A DNA stretch of 64,000 nucleotides from Umbilicaria muhlenbergii (Eukaryota; Ascomycota; Lecanoromycetes; Umbilicariales; Umbilicariaceae): positions 2,541,211 to 2,605,210 of the forward strand of contig KK106981.1 of the NCBI GenBank assembly GCA_000611775.1, given 5' to 3'. Shown here piece after piece: positions 49,586 through 62,158 of the stretch (position 1 is the first letter of the stretch; the number at the start of each line of letters is the position of its first letter). The position numbers and the translations under genes were made by a program. The notes under the pieces were generated by a model. That model made no database searches. It was not told the DNA's origin and was given only the letters and a program-made list of their open reading frames with translations.

Positions 49586-49807
49586 TTACAATGTGTCATC
49601 ACCCCTCTGATCATCATAGACACGCGTCAGGACAACAACATCAGAGCTCTCAGAGTCAAGAGCAGTGATGATTAAAGGCTCTGTCATGCATTGCTCATGA
49701 GAGTTGTGAAGAAATATGCAACATGTGCAGGCTCTCCTGTTCAACACAAAGCAGTGATCAACTTCAACTCTTATACAAGAGCCACAGTGAGCAGTACCTG
49801 ACAACAT
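49586..49807 (-). pseudogene. Antisense accessory frame of element E (plus copy), Cys block
   Basis: An open frame of 73 codons opposite to gag-pol, with its ATG at 49807. It contains CGSCIRVEVDHC, then further Cys at spacings 7-2-9: six cysteines spaced 2-7-7-2-9, close to a Zn(II)2Cys6 cluster. The minus-strand E copy has the same block at 12482 with matching Cys and flanking words. A charged helical block follows further along the same strand (49150-49330), after a stretch without coding character. It may be one accessory gene in two exons. Cellular role unknown; a DNA-binding or regulatory role is inferred only from the cluster. Confidence 0.55.
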
Positions 49808-50607
49808 GTGACTGAGGTTCTCTCAAATCACATGCTCATGATGATGAGCCTGCTGCACATGAGCTGGCAGTGAGGTATCATCATGACATCACACAGAGCA
49901 GGAATCACTGCTGAAGATGTCACTCAGAGGTAAACACCTGACCCTCTTCAGGCGCTGAACAGTCAGTTTTATCACTCTGTTTCCTCATCTCTTTCTGAAG
50001 ATGTTGATCATCACAGTTTCACTCATTAACTCTGACTCAGAGCCCTCCTCATCACACTGAGCTCAGAGATTGATGAGCTTCCCTGACAGAGGCGGGTCTT
50101 CACTGTTGTTCATGACCGTGAGTTCAAGAGTTCAATTATTGATTGCTTATATATCATGTTAGCATTCATATGATGTATGACAGGAAGTATGACATCACAA
50201 GAATGTTAAATCATGAGCTGCAAGCTTCATAATGCTCCCTTCATGAGGTGAACACCTCTGCAATGAGGATGACATCATGAAGTCATCAAGTCACTCAATG
50301 AGCTGCAGAAAAGCTGTGAGAAGTACAACAACATGTCATAAGAGAGATGATGAAGAAGAAACACAAGAGAAGAGCATTTTGAACCTATGATAAACATTTT
50401 GATTTCAATGTTTATGTTAGAAGGAACTTACTGCCAGGCATAATATCATCACAATTAAGTGAGGCATGTGATCAGCCTTACTTTAACACAGTTTCACACC
50501 CTCACTCTACATGATCAACTGCTTATCAGGCCATCATGGTGATGTCTATAATGATGAATTCAGAGTCAATTGACCCTGAGGATGGCGTCATGAGAAGGGG
50601 AATGCTG

Positions 50608-50885
50608 TGTCAAGGTCATCATATAATAGTATGACAGTATGACAAGTACAACACTATAGTATGACATTATAGTACAACATTATATAAACATGATGACTCA
50701 GCGCCTAGCACCTTGACATCAAGTAAAACTCTTCACAAGGAGGTTCAGAAACCTGCTTCCTCAGTGATCAGTTTTGCCACTGAATAGAAGATGTATAATC
50801 ACTGCATTGACTTTATCATGACTTTTGCCTACGACACCTCATTCAAACATCATTATGATGATCATCATACACTCACCCCCTTACA
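50608..50885 (+). repeat. 3' LTR of element E (plus)
   Basis: 278 bp and aligned without gaps to 41895-42172. Followed by the second CTGTG. Confidence 0.93.
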
Positions 50886-53800
50886 CTGTGAGTTTTTAAT
50901 CTTATATTCATGAAGTTCTTCATGAACATTTATACATCTTTATAATTATATTCCTGAATGATATCCTGATTTACTCAATAGAAGAGAGTCAGCATGAACA
51001 GCATGTTTAAATTATCTTGAAAGCTCTGCTCATGACAGAGTTGTTCACAAAGCTTTTTAAATATTTATTTAATGTGAAGCGTGTGCTCTTCCTGAGATAT
51101 GTTATCACAGATATGAGGGTTGAAATGAAGATGAATCACATATTCATCATTGTCAACTAATCAGAGTCAGAAAGTGTGCATGAAGTGTAAACATTTCTGA
51201 GCTTCATGAACTTTTATCAGAGGTTTATACAGAGCTTCTCATGTATTACTGCACCTCTCACAGAGATCATTAAAGGGTTTAATGCAAAATCAAATAAGAA
51301 GTTAATCTCATGAAGAGCAGGCTTTCTGTCTTTGAAGATGCAGACTGCTTTTAAAGTTTTTGTGTAAACTTTCACTATCACTTCATTCCTGCAGCATTTC
51401 AACATCACATTATTAATACAGCTTGAAACAGATGCCTCAGGGTATGTGATTTTAAGTATTTTCTCACAAAAGCACTCTGATGAGTGAAGAGTTATAGCTT
51501 ATTTCTCATGAAAGATGATACTCATGAAATGAAAATATAAAACTCATGATGAAGAGCTGCTCATGATAGTTGAGAGTTTTCATCATTGACAGCATTATTT
51601 AAAAGGATTCACTCATTCAGTTGAGATGCTATCAGATCATTCAAGCTTGTGAAGTTTTATAACTACTTATAAGCTCTCATGAAGACAGGTTTAATGAGTG
51701 TTGACTTTATCAACTTATGATTTTATTATCACTTATCAGAAGGGAAATCTGAATTTTATTAACAACTTTTCACAAAAACCTGATCATCAACATGAAGTGA
51801 AACAAGAGGATCAGACTGAGGATGTTTTAATGTTGCAACAGATGCTGTTTCTGACAGTAATTTTAATTTCAGTTAAACTTAAAGATGATTTATTAACTCA
51901 GAAGGTACATCTTCATGAGGTATTAATTACAAGCACAATGAGTTCCTGGTAGTGAAATTAACAGAAACAGGCCTCTGAGGTTATTTTAAATGAAGAACCT
52001 TATGAGGAGGTTGATGCTTCTCTCATTAAAATATTACTTGAATTCTTGTAGATTGATCCTCTCATGAAGCATATGCTGAAACAAATCACTGCTCATGAAG
52101 TTAATTCAAAGATGTCAAGTTCTCACTCACTCTGATTATGAAGAGATGACTTTTTATACTTTAACTCAATGCTTTATATACCTCATGTGGAGTCATTATG
52201 ACTGAGGATTATTAAAAAGCATCATGATGAGTTACTTGCAAGTCACCTCATGACAGAGAAAACCTTTGCTCTGATATATGCAAAGTACTACTGACTGAAC
52301 ATGCAGAAGCAAATTCAGAAATACTGTAATTCTTGTCTTGTCTGTCAGGGAGTCAAAGTTATTCATGAAAAATAACTTGAATTATTACAGCTCATACTTA
52401 TCCTGAAGGAACCTTGAGAGGTACTCACTTTAAACTTCATAATTAATCTTTCAGAGAGTCATGCTTATGAGGATGTGTATGATGTCATATTAATGATGAT
52501 GTGTAAATTCTCAAAAATGACATATTATATTTCAGTCAAGAAGGATTGAACTGCTAATCAACTCATAAAGATCTTTATTAAAGAGATTGTTAAACTACAT
52601 GAAGTCACTTAAGCTTTAATTTCAGATCATGAATTTGTTTTTACCTCATGACTCTGAGTCAACCTGATGTTCATGTTGAAGATTAACTGCTGATTGAGCA
52701 CTGCCTTTCATTCACAAACTGATGAGCAGACTGAACAGCAAAATAGCATGCTGAAACAGTACTTATGAAGTTATGTTAATTATCAACAAGACAATTGAGC
52801 CTCACTTTTAACATTAATTGAGTTCATGTACAACATGAGTCTACACTCTTCTACTGAAAAGACATCATTTAAGTTTGTTTATGACTTCATATCTAGATCA
52901 GATATGCTCACTGCAAAGAAACTCATAAAGTACTCTGCAGTTAAAGAAATTATTATTGAAGCTGAGCAGTTTATGAAGCATCTTCACAAGACTTAAATAA
53001 AAGTCTGCAGAGCTCTTGTGAAGTCTCAAGAGTATCAAGTTAAGCACTACAATCAGTCTCACCTTGATGTGATTTATAAAGTCAGACAGTTAGTTTAATT
53101 AAAGATTAAGAACATAATCCTGAAGTGACTCTCATGAAAGCTGAATTGACAGTGTTATGAACCTTTTCAGATTATAAAGAAGATTAAGAATGTTGTTTAT
53201 CAGCTGAAACTACTGAAAGAACTTTATATTCATGATGTGTTTCATGTTAACCTGCTTCATGATCATAAACTGCAGGCAGGTGAGGATACATCAGAGTTTA
53301 AATCACTTCACTTCATGAAGAACTCAGTTGAAAGAGAGTGAGAGGTTAAAGTTATAATCACTTCATGAATTGTGATTAATTCTGAGGATAAACCTGTCCT
53401 ACAATACTGCATTGTGTGAAAGGAATTCTTAAAGATCATTTAAAAATCTGCAGATAACACCTGCAACTTTAAGAAATTAATTAAGAAGTTTCATGAGGAC
53501 TTCTCTGAGGCTCTGTGAGTCATAATTAATACTGATACATGTTCATGAGGAAATTAAACAAAGGGTTAAGATCTCTTCTGCTCATCAGAGTATTAAGCTA
53601 CTGAAGGACTGAAAGTGAAATCACTTCATGAAGCTTGAAGACTCATGAAGAGATGAGTCATGCTGACTTCAGCCTGTCAAGACTTATTAATTCTTAACAT
53701 CATGAAGAGGTCTGACTCAGAGTTAAAGTCCTGTGAGGAATAAATTCTCACAGGAGCTGATATTTATCTCTGAAAAAATTTAAACATCTCAATCATCCTT

Positions 53801-53959
53801 AGTTTATCACAGTGATATTTCTCTTCAGTGAAGCTCATAAGCTTTCACCTTCACAGAGGTGTTGAGCTTAAACAGTGATCACAGCAGCTTTGTGAGCTCT
53901 GCTCACTCAGTGTTTTTTTCATTTACACGTCTTGCACGCCTCCTTGTGACCCTCAGGGT

Positions 53960-54250
53960 CAAGGTTGACCGGAGGCAGAAGCAGAGGCAGAGGCAGTGAA
54001 AGAAATGATGCAGAGAAGAAAGATGAGGCTGAAGATGATGAAGACAAAATTACAACACAGTTAATCAAAGCACTTTATGAAAACATATCATAAAGTTATA
54101 CACAGGAAGATGCAGGCCTTGTTGATGTGTTAATAACACTTCACACACTTTACAGCATGAGGGGAAAGAAAATAATTCTTAAAATGATTGAGGCTGTGAC
54201 CTGTGATGATAGCAACACATGACTCACAGGCTTGAGAAGAGATGTTTTTA
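53960..54250 (+). pseudogene. Possible sense accessory frame of element C, after the chromodomain
   Basis: The plus strand downstream of the chromodomain has coding character: an RG-rich start (GRSRGRG), an acidic stretch (KKDEAEDDED) and then a hydrophobic helical part with LVDVLITLHTLYSMRGKK. It is broken. Only its tail is present in the second C copy (from 27166). No family is recognised. It may be an extra protein of family C or the C-terminal extension of pol. Confidence 0.35.
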
Positions 54251-54547
54251 ATCTTTATAATTATTATCATGAAGGTCAGTTATGAAGTGTTCTCATGAAA
54301 AGTGATCATGAAAGTCATTTACAGATCACCTCATGATCTTGTTCATGATCAGTGAGCTGAATGAGCTGTTGTGAGATGACATAATCACAGAGCTGAGCCT
54401 CTTCATGAAGAGTTACTTTATGAAAGATATAATTGCATGAGGCCTCATCATCAGCCTGCATGAACAGAGGAAACAAATGAGAATCATAAATAATTTGCTT
54501 AAAAACATTAATTATATGACTGATGTGAAACATGATGAGCTGTATCA

Positions 54548-54630
54548 CTGTTAATAAAAAAGCATTATGAAGGCAAGCATCATGAAGATAAGCATCATGA
54601 AGACAAGCATCCTGAGAGCAAACATCATAA
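54548..54630 (+). repeat. 15-bp tandem repeats in the 3' region of element C
   Basis: Imperfect repeats of an AAGCATCATGAAGAC unit. The second C copy has the same array at about 33463-33540, so it belongs to the family. Confidence 0.75.
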
Positions 54631-55006
54631 GAGTACATCATAAAAATCATTATCATGAATTTACCTGATGAGGGGTGAGAGAATTGAAGTTGTAAAGATT
54701 ATTAATAATGAAAACTCTGACCTTATGATCTGCATGAAGTCATTCATGATTTTTAACAAAGTAAATCTAAATGACCTCATGAACAGCTGAACAGGCTCAC
54801 AAATGAATAATAATCATCATAAACATTAAGTCAGTGTATAAATTAATCATAACTTCATAAACATCTTGTGAAGGGAAACTCTTTTTTTCACTGAGTTTTA
54901 ATGAGCTTTACAACATATTTTTTTTATGATTTTAATTTTTTTTTTAATCTACAGGGTCATTTTTTTTACTGTTACTGATACATTGTGAAGCACTTCTCAA
55001 TGAAGG

Positions 55007-55354
55007 TGTTATGACTTAGCCAGGACAGTACTTGAAAGTATGCACTTACAGTGAACAGTTGATATCAATCAAAGTGATCAAGATGAGTGAGAGCTCAAAC
55101 ACCTTGATCACTTCAATCAGGGTGATTGAGCTGTTTGAAGTGATTAAGAGTTCAATCATTATGATCACCTCAATCATATGAGTCTCCTATAGTCTATATA
55201 ATCACAGGTAGATTCATAGTTAGAAGCTCATGCTCAACTCATGTATTAAAGGCAATTTACTAGTTTTATCTTCTAAGTTCTATTCTTTCATCATGATATC
55301 AATAGTTCAGTGAACAACAGTATTACTTCAGTCACTATGACATCATCTGTTACA
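55007..55354 (+). repeat. 5' LTR of the second D copy
   Basis: 348 bp from TGTTATGAC to TCTGTTACA. U3 has repeated TGATCA/CAATCA dyad words. Confidence 0.92.
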
Positions 55355-58300
55355 CTTTGAGCATCAACTTACAGGGTATCAGTCATGCAATGAACTGACT
55401 CACTGATCTCATGACGTTCAAATCCTCTGATAAGAAAGAATCAGTCATTAAACATCTCTCTGACAAAGTAATCTGAGTTAAGATCTTATTACCAGATAAG
55501 TTTCTTGATGAGAGAAGGTTATTAAACCTGTTCTTCACTCAACTTAACACATACTTATGATTCAACAAGTCTTTATTTATGTTTAAATCAGAGAAAGTGC
55601 TGTTTACCTTCTCATTCTTGAGGTCAGATGCTTTGAACTGATTTAAACTTATTCTTCAAGATTACCTTGACAATAAAAGTGAAGATCAGGATAACCTGAC
55701 TAATGAAATCTTTCACAATCTAAAGAAGTTCAAGAAACAGATAAGAACAATGTATAAGACAGTTGATGAAAAGAGAATGATGAAACAAGAAATTTGCAAC
55801 ATTCAGCAGAAAAAAGCAGCTGCTATGTACACAATAAACTTTCAGAGACTCACCTCACATATGAATTAAGATGATATTGCTTTGACGGCGCAATATTATA
55901 AGGGATTAAAGGACGTGATGAAAGATGAAATCTTTAAAGCTGAACACTCTGTCATACTCTCAGAAATGATTGAATGATCAATCATCATCAACAACTGAGC
56001 TTATGAATGAAGCTTAAAAAAGAGTCACAAGATTCTCATATCATAAAGAGCTGAAAAGAACTGTGAGTGCCAGTACAATAATCAACTTTATTATGAACCT
56101 CAACTTATGAAGATCAACACAGCCACTCAGATGAATCAATTTCAGTGAAGAAAAAGCTCAGAGAAGAACTCAGAGAAGAAAGGAAAGCCTCATGAAAACA
56201 ATTATTATAATTATGAAAAATCAGGACATTTTGCCTGAGATTGTTGAATCTCTGAAAAGATCATTCAATCAAAGAAGACATACATCACCACATGAGAAGT
56301 GAAGGACAAGAATAATCATAACATTATGTCTTAAACAGCATGTTATGATGATGACTGTCACACACATCAGAGTGATAAAGACGGCTCTGAATGATTTTCA
56401 TGTCAATTAAAAAGAATAAGAGAATATGTCACTACCTTTCATCTAAACCAAGCCGCAGACTTGAAGAAATAACAAGTTTAATGAGATCAGTTCAGTCAAG
56501 AAGGCAATTATGTTAACAGTAATGAAATGATGTTCTCATTTAGTGAAGAGGAAGACTTCATGAAAGTAACAGACTCTGAAGATTCAGAGAAGCTCATCAA
56601 AAAGGATGATGACATTTAAGCATTCACTCATGAAGAACAGTGATTGAAAACTTATGAAGAAGTATTTAAAATGATGAAAGAATCTTCTGAGAATTATGAA
56701 AATCACATAAATTAATTGCAGGAGTGAATCCTTTGAATGATTAAAAACACATTCACTCAGAAAGGTGAAATCAAGGATATGAATTATCAGAATATACTCA
56801 GAGAAACATCATTAAAAGGTTCAAAATTCATCATGAAAGGAGAGTATGTTACCCTTGATGAAGCACACATCTCAAGGAAACTACATATGAAAGTTTAAGA
56901 ACTCTGAAGTGAATACTTGAAGTTAAACTCAATATGATACTCAGACAAGAAAGTTGACTCAAAGGACTTCAAGTATGTGAAAGAGAATCTGAGATTCCTC
57001 TCATTTAATTCAAAAAACTAGAAGGCCCTTCAGGTCAGAGGTCTCTGAAGATGCCTGAACTAAAGCCTCTGAAAGAGGTGATTGCTAAAGAAATCACTGT
57101 CACAGAAGACATGAGCAACTTCTGTGTTTAAGTTAAAGTGAAAGATCACTCAGTCAGACTGTTAATTAACAGCAGCTGCACAGGGAATTTCTTAAATTCA
57201 TGATTTACAAAATTGAACAGGATAGAAATTCAAAGAAAGCAGAATTCTTACTTGCTTCAAGAGTTTAATGAAACCCTTATGAAACACAATAATGATTATG
57301 TGAATGAAGAAATCATTCTGATACCTGTTCAGATAAGTCAACACTGAGAGAAAATCAGTTTCAACATTACAGAGCAGTCAGGAAGTGATATAGTTTTAAG
57401 CATATCTTGACTCTGAACAGTCAATCTCATGATTGATTGAGCTGAGAATGAGATATACTTTATGAAAGGCAGTACTTTTATGAAGTTATATTCAATCCTA
57501 CACTCACCTGAAGGAGTGAAAGTCTTCATTATGACAACAAAAGAAACACGTGAGGAATTAAAGAATCTCAATGCAAAGATACTGTGAATTAAGTGAGTCA
57601 ATGATGACTGAGACCTTATTATCAAGTTATTTATCTTTAAAGAATACAAAGACTTTGAAGAATTATTTACAGCAGTTAAGGAACAGGACGCCTTACTGAA
57701 ACATTAAGAATGAGATCATGAAATCAAGATCATGAAAGGTTGCAAACTGACAAAGTAACTCATATACTCATTGTCACCTCAGAAGTTAAATGCATTGTGA
57801 GAATATTTAAAAAAAAACTTATGAAAAGGATTCATTTAAGAATCTCAGTCTTCAGCTGAATATCTGATACTGTTTGTCCCAAAATCTGACAGATCATTAA
57901 GGTTGTGTGTCAACTACAAAACATTAAACAACATAATGATAAAAAACAGTTATTCACTGCCACTTATGTCAGAACTGCAGGACAGATTTCAGAGAACATA
58001 ATGATTCATGAAGTTCAACATTTCAGGAGCATTCAACCAGATATGAATAAAAGAAGATGATGAATGAAAAACAGTGTTTCAAATATGCTCAGGGCTATAT
58101 AAGTACTTAATAATGTCATTTGAATTAATCAACGCCCCTGCAACTTTTCAGGCTTTCATCAACAATATTTTGTGACAATATTTAAATCAGTTCATGGTCA
58201 TCTACCTTGATGACATACTAATATACTTGAAAATGAAAGAACAGCATGTCAAACATGTTTAAAAAGTTCTTTAAGCATTGAAGGATGCTGACCTGTGAGT

Positions 58301-59638
58301 TAAGCCTGAGAAAAGTCTTTTTCATGCCAAGGAAGTTCAGTTCCTTGAGTTTATTGTTACATCAAAAGACTTATGAATGAACCTGAAAAAAATTAATTTC
58401 ATGGTTGAATAATCAGTTTCAATGAGCATTAAGGAAGTACAATCCTTCCTAGGCTTTGCAAACTTCTATAGAAAGTTTATCAAGAAATATTTTAAAATCA
58501 CAGCACCTCTAACAGAGTTGATAAAGAAAAACTGAAAGTTCATTTGATCTACTGAAGCACAGAAATCCTTTGAAGAGCTAAAGAAGCACTTCACATCACA
58601 ACTGATTCTCATGAGTTTCAACCCTGAGAAACTTATTACGCTCAAGACAGACGCGTCAGACGGAGCTATAAAAGCATGCATTAATCAGTCAGATGATAAG
58701 AGACGTCTGTGATCAGTGACTTACTACTCATGAAAACTGTTAAGCGCTGAACAGAGTTATGAGATACACAACAAGAAGCTGTTAACTATTGTTGATGCAT
58801 TCAAACAATGACATGTATATCTCAAAGGACCAAAACATGAGGTTTAAGTTTATTCAGATCATAAGAATCTGCTGTACTTCATGACAACAGAAGTCCTGAA
58901 CTGAAGGCAAGTTCATTGATCAGAAGAATTATCACAGTATAATTTTAAAATTCACTATTGAAAAGGATTGAAGAATGTTAAAGCAGATGCTCTCAGCAGA
59001 TAAGCTGATTATCTGCAGAAAAAGTCAATTGTAAATTAAGTTATCCTCTGAAAGGATGAGCAAGAGAGCACAACATATAACAGAGAAGTTAACTTCATGA
59101 TAAAAGTTAAAAATAACACTTTCAAAAGTCAAGTTTGAAAGGTGTTGAAGAATGACAAGTTAACACAACAAGTCCTTCAGAATATCAATGATCATGAAAG
59201 CTTTAAAAAGCAAGAAGGTCTCTTACTTTTTCAAGGCTTAATCTATGTGCCAGTCAGCCTATGAGAGACACTGATAGAAGAATGTCATTTCAGCAAGATG
59301 AATGAGCATCAAGAAGTTAAAAAAACAATGAAACAACTCACATGAATGTATTACTTCCCACGGTTAAGGAAGAAGGTTGAAGAAATCATTTAAAAATGTG
59401 ATACCTGCTGAAAAAATAAAGCAGAGCACCACAAATCATATGAATTACTGAAATCATCATTAACATCATCACAATCATGATTAAGCATCACATTAGATTT
59501 CATGATAAAACTGTCAAAATCAAAGAAACCCCTGATGAAAGTATTATACAACACAATACTTGTCATAACAGATTAACTCATGAAGTATGAATACTTCCTA
59601 TCATATAAGAAGTCATCATCAGCAGAAGAACTACATCA

Positions 59639-60729
59639 GCAATTTAACAAGTTAACTCTGAGCTTGTTTTTAGCACTTTGAGCGCTCTGAGCTTCTGATC
59701 TCATGTCTCAGCTAACAGCCGCTCTTAGCATCCTCTGAGTGCTTTGAGCTCAACCTTAAATCTTGAGCAGAACATCAAAATTTTGTGATAAAAAAATAAT
59801 TATTAAAACAATTGTTTAAACAAGTACACACACAATGTTATAATAACAGTAAAACTTATAATAAGTAAACTTTTGCTAAAATTCACTTTTCTGCAATAAA
59901 AAATCATGATTTGTTGAGTCTGAAAGCACTGTATAAGTGTTGAGTTCTGAATATTTAAAGAACTTCAAGATTTTCAGCACTTAAAAATTTACACACTTTA
60001 ATAACTTTTGCAACTCAACAGATATGAAGAAACTTTCAATGCATAAATTATAAAAAACAGTATTCTCTATTAATCTTAAATTAAAACTTTCTTCATAACT
60101 GCTGTTGTTGTTAAGTTATATTTAATTCAAGTTTTCAACAGCGAAAAATCTTTCAAAAAAAGTCACATACTTTGAATAACTATTCCGCTTTTATACTTAT
60201 GATATAACTTTCAATTTATAAGTTGTAGAGAATAAGCTGTTTAAGAGTTTTCTTATACAAACTTTCTTTTTATGTGTTGTTGTTGTTGAGTTATTCAAAA
60301 AGTCATCAAAAGTCTGTTTATTAATGTTGTGATGTTCATCACTGAAAGTTTGAAATCAATATAACTTTTTAACAACAACAGTTATAAAAAAACTTTAAGT
60401 TATAGAACTGTTTAATAGCTTCTTCTCTACAACTTATAAACTGAAAGTTATATTATAAGTATAAAAGCGCAATAGTTATTCAATATGCTAATATATTTAT
60501 AATTCATAACTATTGCAAATTAAAACTTATGAAGAAATCTTTAGTTTGTAAAGTGTACAGAATAAAGAGATCTAAAACTTTTCAATAAAAAGTTTTTTAT
60601 TATTCATGAAGGTATAATAGTTATTTAAAGTGTAAAATTTGTATGAGCTCATTTACTGCTCAGAGAGTGCTCTGAGCGCATAAAGTACTATTAACTAAAA
60701 CCTTATTTTTGAGCAGGCTGCCAAGTTGC
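59639..60729. mobile_element. Non-autonomous foldback-type DNA element inside the D integrase
   Basis: A 1,091-bp insertion with no coding capacity. The ends form an imperfect inverted repeat of about 20 bp (GCAAYTTRRCA type). Inside them are TGAGC-rich words, then a very long internal foldback. 60175-60250 is the near-exact reverse complement of 60405-60485, with AACTTTCAATTTATAAGTTG on the left arm, and outer modules at 59970-60130 and 60500-60650 also pair. Repeated modules such as AAAACTTTCTTCATAACTG recur. No target duplication could be fixed. It resembles foldback or hAT/MULE-derived MITE elements and is the youngest layer in this part of the nest. Confidence 0.75.
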
Positions 60730-61689
60730 GGATGTAATGTACACATTCTTAAAAATTATAACAGCAAACCACGGGTTACTGAAAGAAATAATCTCAGATA
60801 AGGATAAACTCTTCATCTTCAAGTTCTGAAAGTCATTAGTAGATCAGTTAGGAGTTCATCACAAGTTATTCATCACATATCATCCTCAGATGAACGGACA
60901 GACTGAATGACTAAATCAAACATTAAAATAGTACTTACACTGCTATATCAACTATCAACAAATCAATTGAGTAAAACTCTTGCTGATAGCTCAGTTAACC
61001 TACAACATGACAACAACAGAATCAACAGGAGTGTCACTGTTTTACATTAATTATGAGTTTAACTCACCTACAAATAAACTGAGAGGGTTGATAACAATAG
61101 CATAAAAAGTAAAAGTATGAGTGAATCATCTAAAGGACCTTCATCAGGAACTTCAACAAGACATAAAGTTTACCTCAGAAAAATCAACAATATATCATAA
61201 TAAGAAAAGAGATAAAGGATCTACTCTTGAAAAGAAGAATAAAATATACCTTCTGCATCACAACATCAAGACAAAGTGATCAAGCAACAAATTAAATCAC
61301 AAGAAGCTGAAACCTTTTCACATTTTAAAGAAGAAAGGAAGTGTTAACTATGAACTTAAACTTTCATCAGCTATGTGAATACATTCAGTATTTCACATAT
61401 CTCTACTCAAATCAGCTGATCTGAAAACATCATTATAAGACAACTCACCTGAGATTGACCCTGAGAGTCAAGATGCTGAGTTCAAAGTAAAGAAAATTCT
61501 AGATCAGCAAGAGATAAATGATGAGTCTCATTATTTAATCAAATGAAAAGGTTATGACACGGCAGAGAACACATGAGAATCAACAGAGAACCTCATTCAT
61601 TATTCAGTGAAGTTACATCAGTTTCATCAGAGGAACCTGCTGTCAATCAGTCATCAAGAACAATGAAGAGTTTGAAGAAATTAAAAAAA

Positions 61690-62025
61690 GAATTAATAAT
61701 TTAACTCTGAGTCAACTCCTCCTGCTTCAGTTCTTTGATGTTTTAAAGCTCAATATAAATCAAATTCATCTGTCACTTCTCAAGGAGAGTAATTTGTTTA
61801 TGAAGCCTCTCTTTCTTCACCTTCAACTCTCACTTTTTAGCAGAAATGTCTGCTTTTTTCTTTTATAAATGAAGGAGTTCCTTTCTGACGTGATTCAGCT
61901 CAGCTGAAGAAATTACAAGGTCACAAGCAACACCTGACTGAACATAAGAATTACAGCAGTCAGATTCTGAAAACACAAAACACTCATGATCACTGAAAAC
62001 ACAGTGATGACAAGGTCACATAACA
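61690..62025 (-). pseudogene. Antisense accessory frame of element D: Cys cluster plus helical segment
   Basis: It lies in the same place and orientation as the antisense frame of element A. The Cys cluster is at about 61920-62015 (the CHHC start is visible) with the same spacing as in A. The helical part at about 61700-61870 contains KKERLHKQITLLEK, against KKKRLHKQITFLRKK in A. The shared words between two separate insertions, on the strand opposite to pol, argue for former coding function. This copy is broken. Confidence 0.55.
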
Positions 62026-62158
62026 AGATTTCTGTAGTTGATGATACAGTCAGTCAGGTGAAAGTGATGAATTAAGAATTAAACAATCTTTCTGTCACTG
62101 AAGTAAGACATGAGGGGCTTTTGATTTCTGAGGATGAAAACCTTGTGAGAGGATCTAA

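Larger units (their letters stand above)
41895..50885 (+). mobile_element. Family E (plus copy): complete but broken Ty3/gypsy chromovirus
   Basis: A 9.0-kb element with 278-bp LTRs and a perfect CTGTG target duplication (41890-41894, 50886-50890), inserted in the RT of a C element. Parts: gag about 42350-43550 with a CCHC knuckle at about 43500-43550 (CIKCKVISHWTNEC has fewer spacings kept in this copy); a gag-protease duplication at 43171-44403; RT about 44900-45600, with a still-open 135-codon stretch at 44698-45105; RNase H about 45930-46380; a 90-bp repeat array; integrase about 47340-48060; chromodomain about 48430-48600; a 54-bp repeat array; then a 2-kb 3' region with an antisense frame. 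About 19 LTR differences in 278 bp, all transitions: the youngest dated LTR element here. Dozens of breaks. Confidence 0.94.

Noticed and set aside
54315-54656. 113-codon minus-strand frame with DACLHDAYLHDACLH repeats
   Set aside because: The repeat is the 15-bp array in the C 3' region read in reverse, and the frame is not kept in the second C copy.
57338-57649. Minus-strand frame of 103 codons, similar to one at 38076-38294
   Set aside because: Both lie opposite the protease-RT region of D copies. Their likeness follows from the sense-strand homology.
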